Source: Limosilactobacillus balticus (lineage in GTDB: Bacteria > Bacillota > Bacilli > Lactobacillales > Lactobacillaceae). Taken from it: 64,000 nucleotides of DNA. The notes beneath the pieces are model-generated. The model saw nothing but the letters and a program-made list of their open reading frames with translations, searched no databases and was not told where the DNA came from. The stretch's first letter is position 1, and every line of letters begins with the position of its first letter. Positions 26,751 through 36,146 of the stretch are shown one piece after another. The translations under genes and the position numbers were made by a program. The DNA lies in assembly GCF_014145615.1 (NCBI RefSeq), contig NZ_JACIVH010000069.1:62001-126000 (forward strand). Reading direction: 5' to 3'.

Positions 26751-27867
26751 TTATTGAGGATTCTTTTGACTAAGTTTCCATTGTAAGAAAGCATCAATAA
26801 ATGGATCAAGTTCCCCGTCCATTACAGCTTGTCCATTATGTGTTTCATAGCCAGTTCGGTTATCCTTGACTAGGGTATATGGGTGAAAAACATATGAACG
26901 GATTTGAGAACCCCAACCGATATCAAGTTGTTCGCCCTCAATTTCTGCCCGCTTTTTAGCTTTCTTTTCTTCTTCCAGTTCATACAACTTTGATTTTAAC
27001 ATATTCATTGCAGTCACTCGGTTTTGGAGTTGAGATCGTTCGGCTTGAGAAGAGGTTACAATCCCGGTTGGAATATGCGTAATTCGAACAGCAGATTCTG
27101 TTTTATTAATATGCTGACCACCAGCACCACTAGACCGGAAAGTATCAACTCGTAAATCTGACGGATCAATATCAACTTCAAAACTATCATCCAACTCTGG
27201 CATTACATCAACCGAAGCAAATGATGTATGACGCCGACCGGCCGCATCAAATGGGGAAATTCGAACAAGCCGATGGACTCCCTTTTCACTACGAAGATAA
27301 CCAAATGCATTATGTCCTTTAATTAGCAGCGTAACACTCTTGATACCAGCTTCATCACCGGCCTCATAACTCGCTGTTTCAACAGAGAAACCATGCTGCT
27401 CACCCCAACGAACATACATCCGCAGAAGCATTTCACCCCAATCTTGGGCTTCGGTACCACCTGCTCCCGGATGAATTTCTAAGATAGCATTTTTAGCGTC
27501 ATACTCCCCATCAAGAAGTTGCGTCAATCGATACTGTTCTAAAGCCTTTTGTGTTTTTGTAAATGATGCTTCAAAATCTCTTTGTAAATCATCGTCCGGT
27601 TCAACCGTGAGTAATTCAATCGATGTTTCAAGATCACCAATCTGATCACGTAAATTCACAAAGGTATCCCGCTTTTCTTTTAAAATATTATTTTCCGCAA
27701 TGACCTTTTGTGCCTGTTCATTGTCATTCCAAAAGTCTGGCTGAGCCATTTCTTGTTCAATTTCCGCAATGCGTTCATCTAGTGCATCAAGGTCAAAGAG
27801 ACCTCCCGAAGTGCGTAACTTCTTTTTGCATTGATTCTACTTGTTTTTTTGCTTCGCTTAATTCCAC
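26751..27867 (-). CDS. prfB: Peptide chain release factor 2, made by programmed +1 frameshift
   Basis: Zero-frame translation starts at GTG 27867 (CGGAGG 7 nt upstream), runs 24 codons (MELSEAKKQVESMQKEV...GRSL) and stops at in-frame TGA 27793-27795. Shifting +1 at CTT-TGA continues as DLDALDERIAEIEQEM to the end, about 371 aa in total. The stop-recognition SPF motif (RISPFDAAG) and GGQ motif (SSGAGGQHINKTES) are intact. RF2 releases at UGA and UAA and autoregulates itself through the shift. It follows secA, as in Bacillus. Confidence 0.96.
27790..27811 (-). promoter_or_regulatory. RF2 programmed frameshift site
   Basis: The minus strand reads GGGAGGTCT-CTT-TGA-CC. The Shine-Dalgarno-like GGGAGG lies three bases before the slippery CTT and the in-frame TGA (27793-27795) is followed by C, the usual weak context. 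Confidence 0.94.
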
Positions 27868-27948
27868 AATCAAACCTCCGTTATACAACAATACGGCAGC
27901 GGTACCGCCATGGGTTACCTTACTGCCGTACCTAGTAGTAATTAACAA

Positions 27949-30312
27949 TTAACGTGTTACATTTTGCCGAATTTCTGACTTCATGAAGAGTCGGGTAGTT
28001 TCATACTCAATATCAGCAATCATTTGTTCAAACATATGATAACCAGCTGTTTGGTATTCAACTAATGGATTTAATTGTCCATATCCACGTAACCCAACTG
28101 ACTGCCGGAATTGGTCCATGATATCAATGTGATCAGTCCAATGTGAGTCAACCACCCGCAAAATAACAACCTTTTCAAATTCAAGCATTTGTGCTGGATC
28201 ATAAAGTTGCTTTTGCTTTTCCTTATAGACTCCCTGGGCAAATGTCATCAAGTAATCCACCATTTCTTGAGGTGATTTACCTTCCAGATCTTTAACTGTG
28301 ATGGTATCAGGTTTGATTAAGACTTCTTCTGCAAAGTCAACAATTCCTTGTAAATCCCAATCCTTCTTGTCACCAAGGGTATGTTGATCAACTTCACGCT
28401 GGATTGTTCTTCTAAACATTGGCATAAGGACCCACTTCAACGACTTATCTTCAGTGATAATTTGTTGCCGCTCCTTATAGATAATTTCACGCTGTTCACG
28501 CATAACATCATCATATTGAAGAACGTTCTTCCGTGAATCATAGTTGTTACCTTCAACCCGCTTTTGAGCTGATTCAACCTGGTGAGTTAAGAAACGACTT
28601 TTAATGACAGCATCTTCATCATTAACCTTCATCCGTTCTAAGAAGGCTTTGATCCGGTCCCCACCAAATCGCTTCATCAAATCATCTTCAAGCGATAGGT
28701 AGAATTGTGATAAACCAGGATCACCTTGCCGTCCAGAACGTCCACGAAGCTGATTATCAATCCGCCGTGATTCATGTCGTTCAGTACCAATAACTGCAAG
28801 TCCACCAATTTCACGTACTCCAGGGCCTAATTTAATATCTGTACCCCGTCCAGCCATGTTGGTAGCAATAGTTACTGCACCTTTTTGACCAGCATTTTTA
28901 ACAATTTCCGCTTCCTTAGCGTGATTCTTAGCGTTTAAAACAACATGCGGAATGTTCTCTTTATCAAGAAGTTGAGATAGGTATTCAGAAGTTTCAACAG
29001 CAACTGTCCCAACTAAAATTGGTTGCCCTTTAGCATGAAGTTTCTTAATCCGATCGACAACAGCTGCAAACTTACTTTGTAATGTTGGATAAAGCAAGTC
29101 AGGCTCGTCTTTCCGCTGAACGGGACGGTTAGTTGGAATAGTAATAGTTTCCATGTTGTAAATTTCACGGAATTCTTCTTGTTCAGTTTTAGCAGTACCA
29201 GTCATCCCCGCCAGTTTGTTATACATCCGGAATAAGTTCTGGTATGTAATGTTAGCCATTGTCTTATTTTCTTCTTGAATTTCTACGCCTTCTTTGGCTT
29301 CAATAGCTTGGTGCAGGCCATCAGAGAAACGCCGACCTTCCATTACACGTCCAGTAAAGGAGTCAACAATTAATACTTCACCATCTTGAACCACATAGTC
29401 CTTATCCAAAAGCATGATATAGTTAGCACGCAAAGCCTGATCCAAGTGGTGGGTCAACGCAGTATTTTCTGGATCATATAGGTTCTTTAAGTTGAAGTAT
29501 TTTTCAGCTTTTTTAATTCCTTCATCAGTTAATGAAACCGTCTTTGATTCAAGATCAATCTTGTAATCAACATCTTTCTTTAACTGCTTAACAAACCGAT
29601 CAGTCTGTTTGTATAACTTAGAAGTTCCCGTTCCTGGTCCTGAAATGATTAACGGTGTTCGCGCTTCATCAATTAAAATTGAATCCACCTCATCAACTAA
29701 AGCATAGTTTAACCCACGTTGGACTTGGTCTTCTTTGTAAACAGCCATGTTATCACGAAGATAATCAAATCCAATTTCACTATTAGTGGAATACATGATA
29801 TCAGCTTTATATGCTTCTCGTTTTTGGTCAGGGCTCATCTCTGAGTTGTTAATACCAACAGAACACCCAAGCCAATTATAAAGCTGTCCCATTTCGGTAG
29901 CATCACGCTTTGACAAGTATTCATTAACAGTAATAACATGAACACCTTTTCCCGAGATCGCATTAAGGTAAACCGGCATTGTGGCAGTTAATGTCTTACC
30001 TTCCCCAGTCCGCATTTCTGCGATATTACCTTCGTGAAGAACAATTCCTCCCATAATTTGAACATGGAATGGATAGAGTCCAAGAACCCGTTTAGCACCT
30101 TCACGAGAAACCGCGAATGCTTCTGGCAACATATGATCCAAGGATTCACCTTTTTTATAACGTTCCCGAAATTCATCAGTTTTTGCCTGAAGTTGTTCAT
30201 CAGTCAATTCAGACATCTGTTTAGCATAACTTTCTACTTTATTTGCTATTTTATTAATTCGCCGTAATTCACGACGATCGCTTTCAATCCATTTTTTTAG
30301 AATATTGGCCAT
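27949..30312 (-). CDS. secA: Preprotein translocase ATPase SecA
   Basis: 787 aa. DEAD motor with Walker [23 protein letters not shown] and [11 protein letters not shown], preprotein cross-linking and helical scaffold regions. SecA drives export through SecYEG. It ends at [11 protein letters not shown], without the C-terminal CXCXSG...CH zinc-binding tail of many SecA proteins, which fits its short length. AGGAAGGA precedes the ATG. Upstream of prfB. Confidence 0.97.
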   Translation of the reverse strand: MANILKKWIESDRRELRRINKIANKVESYAKQMSELTDEQLQAKTDEFRERYKKGESLDHMLPEAFAVSREGAKRVLGLYPFHVQIMGGIVLHEGNIAEMRTGEGKTLTATMPVYLNAISGKGVHVITVNEYLSKRDATEMGQLYNWLGCSVGINNSEMSPDQKREAYKADIMYSTNSEIGFDYLRDNMAVYKEDQVQRGLNYALVDEVDSILIDEARTPLIISGPGTGTSKLYKQTDRFVKQLKKDVDYKIDLESKTVSLTDEGIKKAEKYFNLKNLYDPENTALTHHLDQALRANYIMLLDKDYVVQDGEVLIVDSFTGRVMEGRRFSDGLHQAIEAKEGVEIQEENKTMANITYQNLFRMYNKLAGMTGTAKTEQEEFREIYNMETITIPTNRPVQRKDEPDLLYPTLQSKFAAVVDRIKKLHAKGQPILVGTVAVETSEYLSQLLDKENIPHVVLNAKNHAKEAEIVKNAGQKGAVTIATNMAGRGTDIKLGPGVREIGGLAVIGTERHESRRIDNQLRGRSGRQGDPGLSQFYLSLEDDLMKRFGGDRIKAFLERMKVNDEDAVIKSRFLTHQVESAQKRVEGNNYDSRKNVLQYDDVMREQREIIYKERQQIITEDKSLKWVLMPMFRRTIQREVDQHTLGDKKDWDLQGIVDFAEEVLIKPDTITVKDLEGKSPQEMVDYLMTFAQGVYKEKQKQLYDPAQMLEFEKVVILRVVDSHWTDHIDIMDQFRQSVGLRGYGQLNPLVEYQTAGYHMFEQMIADIEYETTRLFMKSEIRQNVTR

Positions 30313-30475
30313 AAAAGCGTCCTTCCTACTTTCTGGCTTAAGTCCAAAATCAATAAAAAAGTACTACTCAAGCCAATTATATTTTTTACTCTAACCATAA
30401 TATTTTACCACGTTCATGGTATAAATAAAAATTATTAGTATGGATATTACAAGGTGGCTATAAGTTATAAGATAT

Positions 30476-30522
30476 AAAAAGCGCCAATGATTTCTCATCC
30501 GCGCTCTTCATATTGGCATTGA
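30476..30522 (-). terminator. hpf terminator
   Basis: Minus-strand arms TGCCAAT and ATTGGCGC with a long loop containing AGCGC, followed by TTTTTAT. Confidence 0.6.
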
Positions 30523-31071
30523 CTATTCAGCTTCAATCAAGCCATAACGACCATCATTACGACGGTAAACAATGCTTGTACCATTAGTTTCAGCATCTTG
30601 GAAGATAAAGAAATTGTGTCCAAGCATATCCATTTGAAGGACAGCTTCTTCAGGATCCATTGGCTTTAATGAAACTTGCTTCGTCCGTACAATCTTTAAT
30701 TCATCATCTTGTTCATCTGCTCCATCATTATCAGATGAGATGAATTCAAGGTTCTTTAAGCCCTTTTCACGTGACTTACGGTTAACCTTCGTCTTGTACT
30801 TCCGGATTTGCCGTTCAAGCTTATCTGTAACTAAGTCAATACTTCCATACATATCATTAGAAGTCTCTTCTGCCCGCAACGTTAGGTATGGAAGTGGAAT
30901 TGTTACTTCAACCTTGTACGTCCGGTTTGGATAAACTTTTAAGTTCACGTGGGCGGTAGCTTCAACACTATCTTCAAAGAACTTTTGAAGCTTGCTGATT
31001 CGCTTTACAACGTAATCACGAATTGACTCAGTAACTTCGACATTTTCACCACGAATATTGAACTTTAACAT
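30523..31071 (-). CDS. hpf: Ribosome hibernation promoting factor, long form
   Basis: 182 aa, the long HPF form: N-terminal ribosome-binding domain (MLKFNIRGENVEVTESIRDY; KVYPNRTYKVEVTIPLP) and a C-terminal dimerisation domain (DPEEAVLQMDMLGHNFFIFQDAETN). It dimerises 70S ribosomes into inactive 100S particles in stationary phase. GAAAGGAGAG precedes the ATG. Between comFC and secA, a conserved Firmicute order. Confidence 0.96.
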   Translation of the reverse strand: MLKFNIRGENVEVTESIRDYVVKRISKLQKFFEDSVEATAHVNLKVYPNRTYKVEVTIPLPYLTLRAEETSNDMYGSIDLVTDKLERQIRKYKTKVNRKSREKGLKNLEFISSDNDGADEQDDELKIVRTKQVSLKPMDPEEAVLQMDMLGHNFFIFQDAETNGTSIVYRRNDGRYGLIEAE

Positions 31072-31202
31072 TGTACTTCTCTCCTTTCAGCCAAGCAATT
31101 GCTTGATCTGATATCAGAAGGACCACTCTTCTCATATCCTATTTTTATTATAGATTAGTTTGTGTTAATTAACAAACTTTATTAATGCATCTTAAGAAGA
31201 AT

Positions 31203-31883
31203 TTAACGTGCCAGTGAAACGCTACCAATCTCTTTACAGCCAGCTTGTTTAAAAAGTACCGCTGCATGGTATAACGTCCTACCCGTCGTATAGACATCAT
31301 CAACCAAAAGGATTCGTTTATTAATTACTTTTTCTGGAGATTCAAGAATAAATGGTTGCTTAGTTGTAAGTCGTTCTTCTTTAGTCTTACTTGATTGCGC
31401 TACTTTTGAACTTGCTTTAGTTCGTAAGATCGGTTGGTAAGATACTTCTCGTAATAGACCAATAACTTGATTAAAGCCGCGCGTTTGCATCGTTGTAGAC
31501 GTTACTGGAATTGGGACAATTAAATCCGTTTTTTGTTCATTAACTACTTTACTAAATTCGCGCTGAAACACCATTCGCAAACGGTAATCGCCATTAAATT
31601 TATAACGTTGCATATACTCTTTCATCGCCTCGTTATACCGATATAATCCTCGATGATGCAAGTTCCAGCCGTAAATTTTCCCCCAAGTTTGACAGTCTGA
31701 GCATAAGAAATCATTTTTATTAACATTTTCTTTACCGCATCCTGTACATCCTCGATCACCCCAGCATACAAATCTTTCCTTACATTGAGTACAAACTACT
31801 GGCGTGATAATTTCGCGAAAGCTAAAAATCTCTTTCAAAGTTAGCTGGAAAGTTATTTTTTTATTGCATAAGAGACAATTCAT
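31203..31883 (-). CDS. comFC: ComF family phosphoribosyltransferase-like competence protein
   Basis: 226 aa. N-terminal zinc-ribbon cysteines (CLLCNKK; CTQCKERF; CTGCGKEN; CSDCQ) and a C-terminal phosphoribosyltransferase fold with ILLVDDVYTTGRT. ComFC works with the ComFA helicase in DNA uptake. Its start overlaps the 3' end of comFA by 23 nt, so the two are coupled. Confidence 0.93.
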   Translation of the reverse strand: MNCLLCNKKITFQLTLKEIFSFREIITPVVCTQCKERFVCWGDRGCTGCGKENVNKNDFLCSDCQTWGKIYGWNLHHRGLYRYNEAMKEYMQRYKFNGDYRLRMVFQREFSKVVNEQKTDLIVPIPVTSTTMQTRGFNQVIGLLREVSYQPILRTKASSKVAQSSKTKEERLTTKQPFILESPEKVINKRILLVDDVYTTGRTLYHAAVLFKQAGCKEIGSVSLAR

Positions 31884-33195
31884 CTATCAACCTTTGACCT
31901 TTCTGATTCAAATACTTCACCTGGGAAACAGCTTGGTTAATTTGGCGGCAATTACAATTAATCCAAAAAACAACTCGTCCAGTTGGTCGACTTTGTGCAC
32001 GGCCAGCGCGACCAGCAATTTGTACTAATGCTGATGAAGAAAAGACTGGATCATCAGCACCCAAAACATAGACATCAATTTCTGGAAAAGTAACCCCTCG
32101 TTCAAGAATAGAAGTCGTGACTAAAAAGTCATAATCACCATCACGCATTTTTTGTACCTTTTCTAACCGCTGCGGATCACTTGCATGAACAGTAGCAAAG
32201 TGGAAAGTTGTAAAAGAATGCTGTAATGCAGCTTTGACTAATGCTAAATCAGCAATATGAGGAACAAATAACAAAAAGCGGTGGCCTTCTTTTAGCGTTT
32301 TCTGCAACTGTTGAATAACTTGCGGGGGTAATTGCTGGCGTTCTAATCGTCGCCGCCATCCAAAAGCTAGTCTAACTTTTATTTCTGGAAGTAAATGCCC
32401 ATGATAGCGAAGAGGTAAATAATTAACAATCAATCGTTTACTTTTGATTTCTCGGAGCAAAGTATCTCCTGGGGTTGCGGTTAAATATAGACATCCTCCA
32501 TTCTTTTTTATTGCTTGCTTTGTTGCATATAATAACGAAGCATTAGCAGCATACGGAAAGGCATCTACTTCATCAATAATTAAATTATCAAAAGCATGAT
32601 AGAAACGAAGTAATTGATGAGTTGTACAAATAGTCAATTGGGCATAATGATAAGGTAATTCCTGTCGACCATGCAAAAGAGCAATATCACAATTAGCAAA
32701 AGCAGCTTTTAAACGAGGAAATAATTCTAAACAGACATCTACTCGTGGAGAAGCTATTCCAATTCTTTCACCACGTTTAATTGCGGCAGCGATACCCGCA
32801 AACATCATCTCAGTCTTTCCGGCACCCGTAACTGCCCATAACAATTGCTGAACATGATCAGCCATTCCCTGGGAAATTTTTTCTGAGGCTTGTTGCTGAA
32901 GAGACGATAATTTTCCTTTCCATGTCAACACCGGTTCGGTAACCGTAAATTGATTTGGCTCTGGAACATGATAAAATTTATTTAACGTTGAAACACGACC
33001 AAGATTAATGCAATGTGGACAATAAAACTCACCTCGTGGCAAAGCACCCAGCGATTTTTCTGTGACATAATTGCAGCGATAACATCTAATATTCGCAGTA
33101 TCGATTCTAATTGTTGGTAGTTCTTGAATTCCTGATTGTATCAACTCATGACGCGGAACTAAGACTCGTCGCCCATAATAATTGTCTAAATCCAT
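31861..33195 (-). CDS. comFA: DNA uptake helicase ComFA
   Basis: 444 aa, DEAD-box type. N-terminal four-Cys zinc knuckle (CYRCNYV; CPHC), Walker A AVTGAGKTEM, Walker B DEVD, and motif VI QIAGRAGRAQSRPTGR. It powers single-stranded DNA import in competence. AGGAGG precedes the ATG. Divergent from the YigZ-family gene at 33257. Confidence 0.93.
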   Translation of the reverse strand: MDLDNYYGRRVLVPRHELIQSGIQELPTIRIDTANIRCYRCNYVTEKSLGALPRGEFYCPHCINLGRVSTLNKFYHVPEPNQFTVTEPVLTWKGKLSSLQQQASEKISQGMADHVQQLLWAVTGAGKTEMMFAGIAAAIKRGERIGIASPRVDVCLELFPRLKAAFANCDIALLHGRQELPYHYAQLTICTTHQLLRFYHAFDNLIIDEVDAFPYAANASLLYATKQAIKKNGGCLYLTATPGDTLLREIKSKRLIVNYLPLRYHGHLLPEIKVRLAFGWRRRLERQQLPPQVIQQLQKTLKEGHRFLLFVPHIADLALVKAALQHSFTTFHFATVHASDPQRLEKVQKMRDGDYDFLVTTSILERGVTFPEIDVYVLGADDPVFSSSALVQIAGRAGRAQSRPTGRVVFWINCNCRQINQAVSQVKYLNQKGQRLIDELSLMQ

Positions 33196-33256
33196 TATTC
33201 ACCTCCTACTTTATATATACGTAAATTAATCAAAATAGCACGAAGGAAGTTTAAAA

Positions 33257-33889
33257 ATGACAGAACCATATTTAACAATTGCTAAAAATACCACTTATGA
33301 GCAAACAATTAAAAAATCACGGTTTATTTGCTCTATTGCTCGTGTCTCCTCAGAAGAAGAAGCTCAACAATTTATCGCCAGCATCCAAGCAGCTAACAAA
33401 AAAGCTACTCATAATTGCTTTGCATATATGATTGGTGACAATGACCAAATTCAACGAGAAAGTGATAATGGCGAGCCAAGTGGAACTGCGGGAATTCCGA
33501 TTCTTGAATCACTTAAACTAGCAAAGATCCATAATGTCGTAGCAGTGGTCACCCGTTATTTCGGTGGAATTAAGCTGGGCGCAGGTGGTCTCATCCGGGC
33601 ATATAGCAATACGACTACTGAAGCAATCCACCAAGCTGGTCTTGTCCAGCGGATTAAGCAAGCAATTCTAAAAATCACTGTTACCTATGCTCTTCATGAT
33701 CCGCTTCTTTACTATCTCAAGGAAAATAATCTTGAGGTCGCCGGTGAAGAGTATGGAGTTAATGTTGAAACCAGTATTTATGTAAACGAAACGGACTTAA
33801 AAAACGTCAAAGAGAAGCTCATTAATCGTTTTAACGACCAACTTCAAATAACTAAAGGCGATCAGCGTTTTAACGAAATTCCATACTAA
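33257..33889 (+). CDS. yvyE: YigZ/IMPACT family protein (YvyE)
   Basis: 210 aa. The family core KKSRFICSIARVSSEEEA...ATHNCFAY, GEPSGTAGIPIL and VTRYFGGIKLGAGGLIRAYS is intact; a small C-terminal domain follows. Related to yeast/mammalian IMPACT; its biochemical role in bacteria is uncertain. Adjacent and divergent to comFA, a conserved order. GAAGGAAG precedes the ATG. Confidence 0.93.
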   Translation: MTEPYLTIAKNTTYEQTIKKSRFICSIARVSSEEEAQQFIASIQAANKKATHNCFAYMIGDNDQIQRESDNGEPSGTAGIPILESLKLAKIHNVVAVVTRYFGGIKLGAGGLIRAYSNTTTEAIHQAGLVQRIKQAILKITVTYALHDPLLYYLKENNLEVAGEEYGVNVETSIYVNETDLKNVKEKLINRFNDQLQITKGDQRFNEIPY

Positions 33890-33890
33890 A

Positions 33891-33943
33891 AATTCAGGTT
33901 AGAATTTTCTAGCCTGAATTTTCTAGCCTGAATTTTTAGTATT
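33891..33943. terminator. Terminator with a duplicated right arm
   Basis: Left arm AATTCAGGTTAGAA (33891-33904) can pair with TTCTAGCCTGAATT at 33907-33920 or at its exact repeat 33921-33934 (14-bp period). T tract follows on the plus strand and A tract precedes, so it can end both yvyE and the convergent MFS gene. Confidence 0.82.
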
Positions 33944-35329
33944 TTATTTTTTCACACTCCGATAGTAACTTATCCAAATTATAATACAAAAAATTGTTAA
34001 CATTCCAAATGCTTCTTGGGTCCCAACTGCAGTAGAAATGCTTCTAGTCGTGTGAAGATGACTCTGATTGGCCGCAACAATCATCGCTACCAATGAAGTA
34101 CCAATTGCCCCTGCAAATTGCTGAAGGGTATTAAGAATTGCATTTCCTTGTGATTGCTTTTCTTTACCAACAACAGTTATTGCACTTGTCATTACGCAGC
34201 CCATGCACATCCCCATTCCACCCATATAGAGAATATAAACTAGCGCAATAAATATATTTGTTAAATATCGTCCAGAAATCGTAAAAGCAATAAGCGCAAG
34301 TAAACACAACGAAGTACCAATCAAAATAGGCTTACGAGCGCCAAACTTATCTAAAATTCGTCCTCCTAATGGTGCAAATATCGCTCCAACAAAACCAGCT
34401 GGGAGGACAATCAAGCCAGCTGTCATTGCACTATTACCATTTACCAATTGAATATAGTTTGGTAAAAGGAACGCAAACCCTAAAGAAATAAGTTGGGTTA
34501 AAAAGAAACCAAGAACATGCCCAGAAAAGTTTTTATTTCTAAACAATCGCAATTGTAAAATTGGTTCTTCTAGGATTAACGAACGCCAAGCAAAAAGGCC
34601 CATTCCTAAGATCCCAATTAACAATGCGCCACCAACTGAAAAGGTCATGAAAGCTTGACTTCCCAGGTTACTAAACCCTGTTACAAAACCACAGAACATG
34701 AAGATAATCATTAACATACTAAAGATATCAATCTGTTGTTTTTTAATCGGTGATTTTTGGTTAATACCCCATTCACCAAGCACAAATGAAATAATTAACA
34801 GCGGAATTAATGAATAAAATACCCACCGCCAATTAAGCTTGCTGGCAACGATTCCACCGAAAGTAGGACCGATCGCTGGAGCAACTCCAGTAATAAGGTT
34901 ACCAATTCCCATCATAAAACCAATTTTGCTTGTTGGAACTTGCTCCATAATAATATTAAACATCAATGGTAATGCAATCCCAGTTCCAATCCCCTGAATT
35001 GCCCGCCCAACTAAAAGCAACCCAAACGACGGCGCCAGCGCATCGATCATTATCCCACCAATAAAAAGCAAGTTTGCAACCGTAAAAAGCATCCTTGTTC
35101 GGTAGGAGCTTTTCAAAATTGCCGATAGGGGAACAATAATTGCGACTAAAAGTAAATAAATGGAAGTCATCCACTGAACCTGATTAGTAGTAATTGAAAA
35201 TTCACGCATTAGGATCGGAAAAGTTACATTCATTGAAGTTTCAACTATCACCCCACAAAATGACATCAATCCAGTTGCCACAATTGCTGCAACAACTTTT
35301 GCAGGAATTTTTTCAGTATTCGTACTCAT
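33944..35329 (-). CDS. MFS multidrug exporter, DHA2 family (LmrB/EmrB-like)
   Basis: 461 aa with about 14 hydrophobic segments. Motif A-like GLLLVGRAIQGIGTGIALPLM and motif C GVAPAIGPTFGGIVASKLNWRW-type sequence (split here: GVAPAIGPTFGGI) mark drug:H+ antiporters of the DHA2 group. Its ATG overlaps the stop of the MarR regulator gene (TAATG), so the pair is one operon. Substrate unknown. Confidence 0.88.
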   Translation of the reverse strand: MSTNTEKIPAKVVAAIVATGLMSFCGVIVETSMNVTFPILMREFSITTNQVQWMTSIYLLLVAIIVPLSAILKSSYRTRMLFTVANLLFIGGIMIDALAPSFGLLLVGRAIQGIGTGIALPLMFNIIMEQVPTSKIGFMMGIGNLITGVAPAIGPTFGGIVASKLNWRWVFYSLIPLLIISFVLGEWGINQKSPIKKQQIDIFSMLMIIFMFCGFVTGFSNLGSQAFMTFSVGGALLIGILGMGLFAWRSLILEEPILQLRLFRNKNFSGHVLGFFLTQLISLGFAFLLPNYIQLVNGNSAMTAGLIVLPAGFVGAIFAPLGGRILDKFGARKPILIGTSLCLLALIAFTISGRYLTNIFIALVYILYMGGMGMCMGCVMTSAITVVGKEKQSQGNAILNTLQQFAGAIGTSLVAMIVAANQSHLHTTRSISTAVGTQEAFGMLTIFCIIIWISYYRSVKK

Positions 35330-35739
35330 TATTTCTCCTCTATCATCGTTGATAAGAATCGTTTTATTTTCGAAATGTCCTGTTCACTAAAATCTGCTTT
35401 TAATTTCTCTTCGTATTGTGTAATATACGCACTTACATCTGAGGATAATTTTTGTCCTTCTGCAGTAAGCATAACGATTTTTTGACGGCGATCTTCTAGT
35501 GACGGATAACGTTCAATCAAATTTTTCTTTGCCATTCGTTGAAGCAATACAGTAGTGGTTGATCTCTTTATTCCAAATTCATTTTCAATCTGGTGTTGAT
35601 CACAACTATTTCCCGGGAAATGTGTTAAAAAATCAATAATCGACATTTGCGTCCCTGTCAATCCATACTGCTGCGCAAATGCATTCATTTCTTGATTTAT
35701 TGCATTGTTAGCTTGTTTTACTAGACGACCTATTAGCAA
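35329..35739 (-). CDS. MarR-family transcriptional regulator
   Basis: 136 aa from a TTG start with AAAGGAGAG about 9 nt upstream; an ATG at 35746 is in another frame. Winged helix features: TQMSIIDFLTHF, GIKRSTTTVLLQRMAKKNLIERYPSLEDRRQKIVMLT. It probably represses itself and the downstream exporter through the palindrome at 35751-35778, which covers its -10 region. Confidence 0.9.
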   Translation of the reverse strand: MLIGRLVKQANNAINQEMNAFAQQYGLTGTQMSIIDFLTHFPGNSCDQHQIENEFGIKRSTTTVLLQRMAKKNLIERYPSLEDRRQKIVMLTAEGQKLSSDVSAYITQYEEKLKADFSEQDISKIKRFLSTMIEEK

Positions 35740-35750
35740 TTTTCATCTCT

Positions 35751-35804
35751 CCTTTTTGTTAGTCGGCTAACAAAAAGGATAATATAATTTAGCTTATTAG
35801 TCAA
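35751..35804 (-). promoter_or_regulatory. marR promoter with overlapping 12-bp palindromic operator
   Basis: A perfect inverted repeat, CCTTTTTGTTAG-TCGG-CTAACAAAAAGG (35751-35778), overlaps the predicted -10 TATCCT (35776-35781); -35 TTGACT is at 35799-35804, spacer 17 nt. This is the expected layout of autorepression. Confidence 0.8.
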
Positions 35805-35805
35805 T

Positions 35806-35842
35806 TAAAAAAAGAGACTAGGCTTATGTCACCTAATCTCTT
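35806..35842 (-). terminator. Terminator after the 86-aa membrane protein gene
   Basis: Minus-strand arms AGAGATTAGG and CCTAGTCTCT, 9-nt loop, then TTTTTTTAATT. Confidence 0.85.
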
Positions 35843-35859
35843 CAATAAGCTTTATTTAA

Positions 35860-36120
35860 TTATCCTAAAATCATTTCAGCAATATCAAGGACAATGATAA
35901 TCCCTAAAATACTGCTTAAAAGCACCAAAATTTTTCTCGTATGCTGATCTTTTGATTGCAGTTTTTCCCAATTCATCCCTGCATACGCAATTAAGATCAA
36001 AGCACAGCCAATGATACCGTATATTCCAGAATGAAAGCCACGATTATCAATGGTATAACTTGCTGCCATAAAAAGGCCAACTGCAAACAAAAGTCCCCAT
36101 AATAGTTGCTTTTTATTCAC
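35860..36120 (-). CDS. Small three-segment membrane protein (86 aa), unknown
   Basis: 86 aa with hydrophobic segments near residues 6-21, 32-47 and 64-84, and a basic loop KLQSKDQHTRK between the second and third. Not recognised. It lies 26 bp downstream of the KimA-like potassium importer on the same strand and ahead of a terminator, so the two are probably co-transcribed. That placement hints at a role near the transporter but does not prove one. Confidence 0.7.
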   Translation of the reverse strand: MNKKQLLWGLLFAVGLFMAASYTIDNRGFHSGIYGIIGCALILIAYAGMNWEKLQSKDQHTRKILVLLSSILGIIIVLDIAEMILG

Positions 36121-36146
36121 TAAATCAATACTTTCTCTCTAATAAA

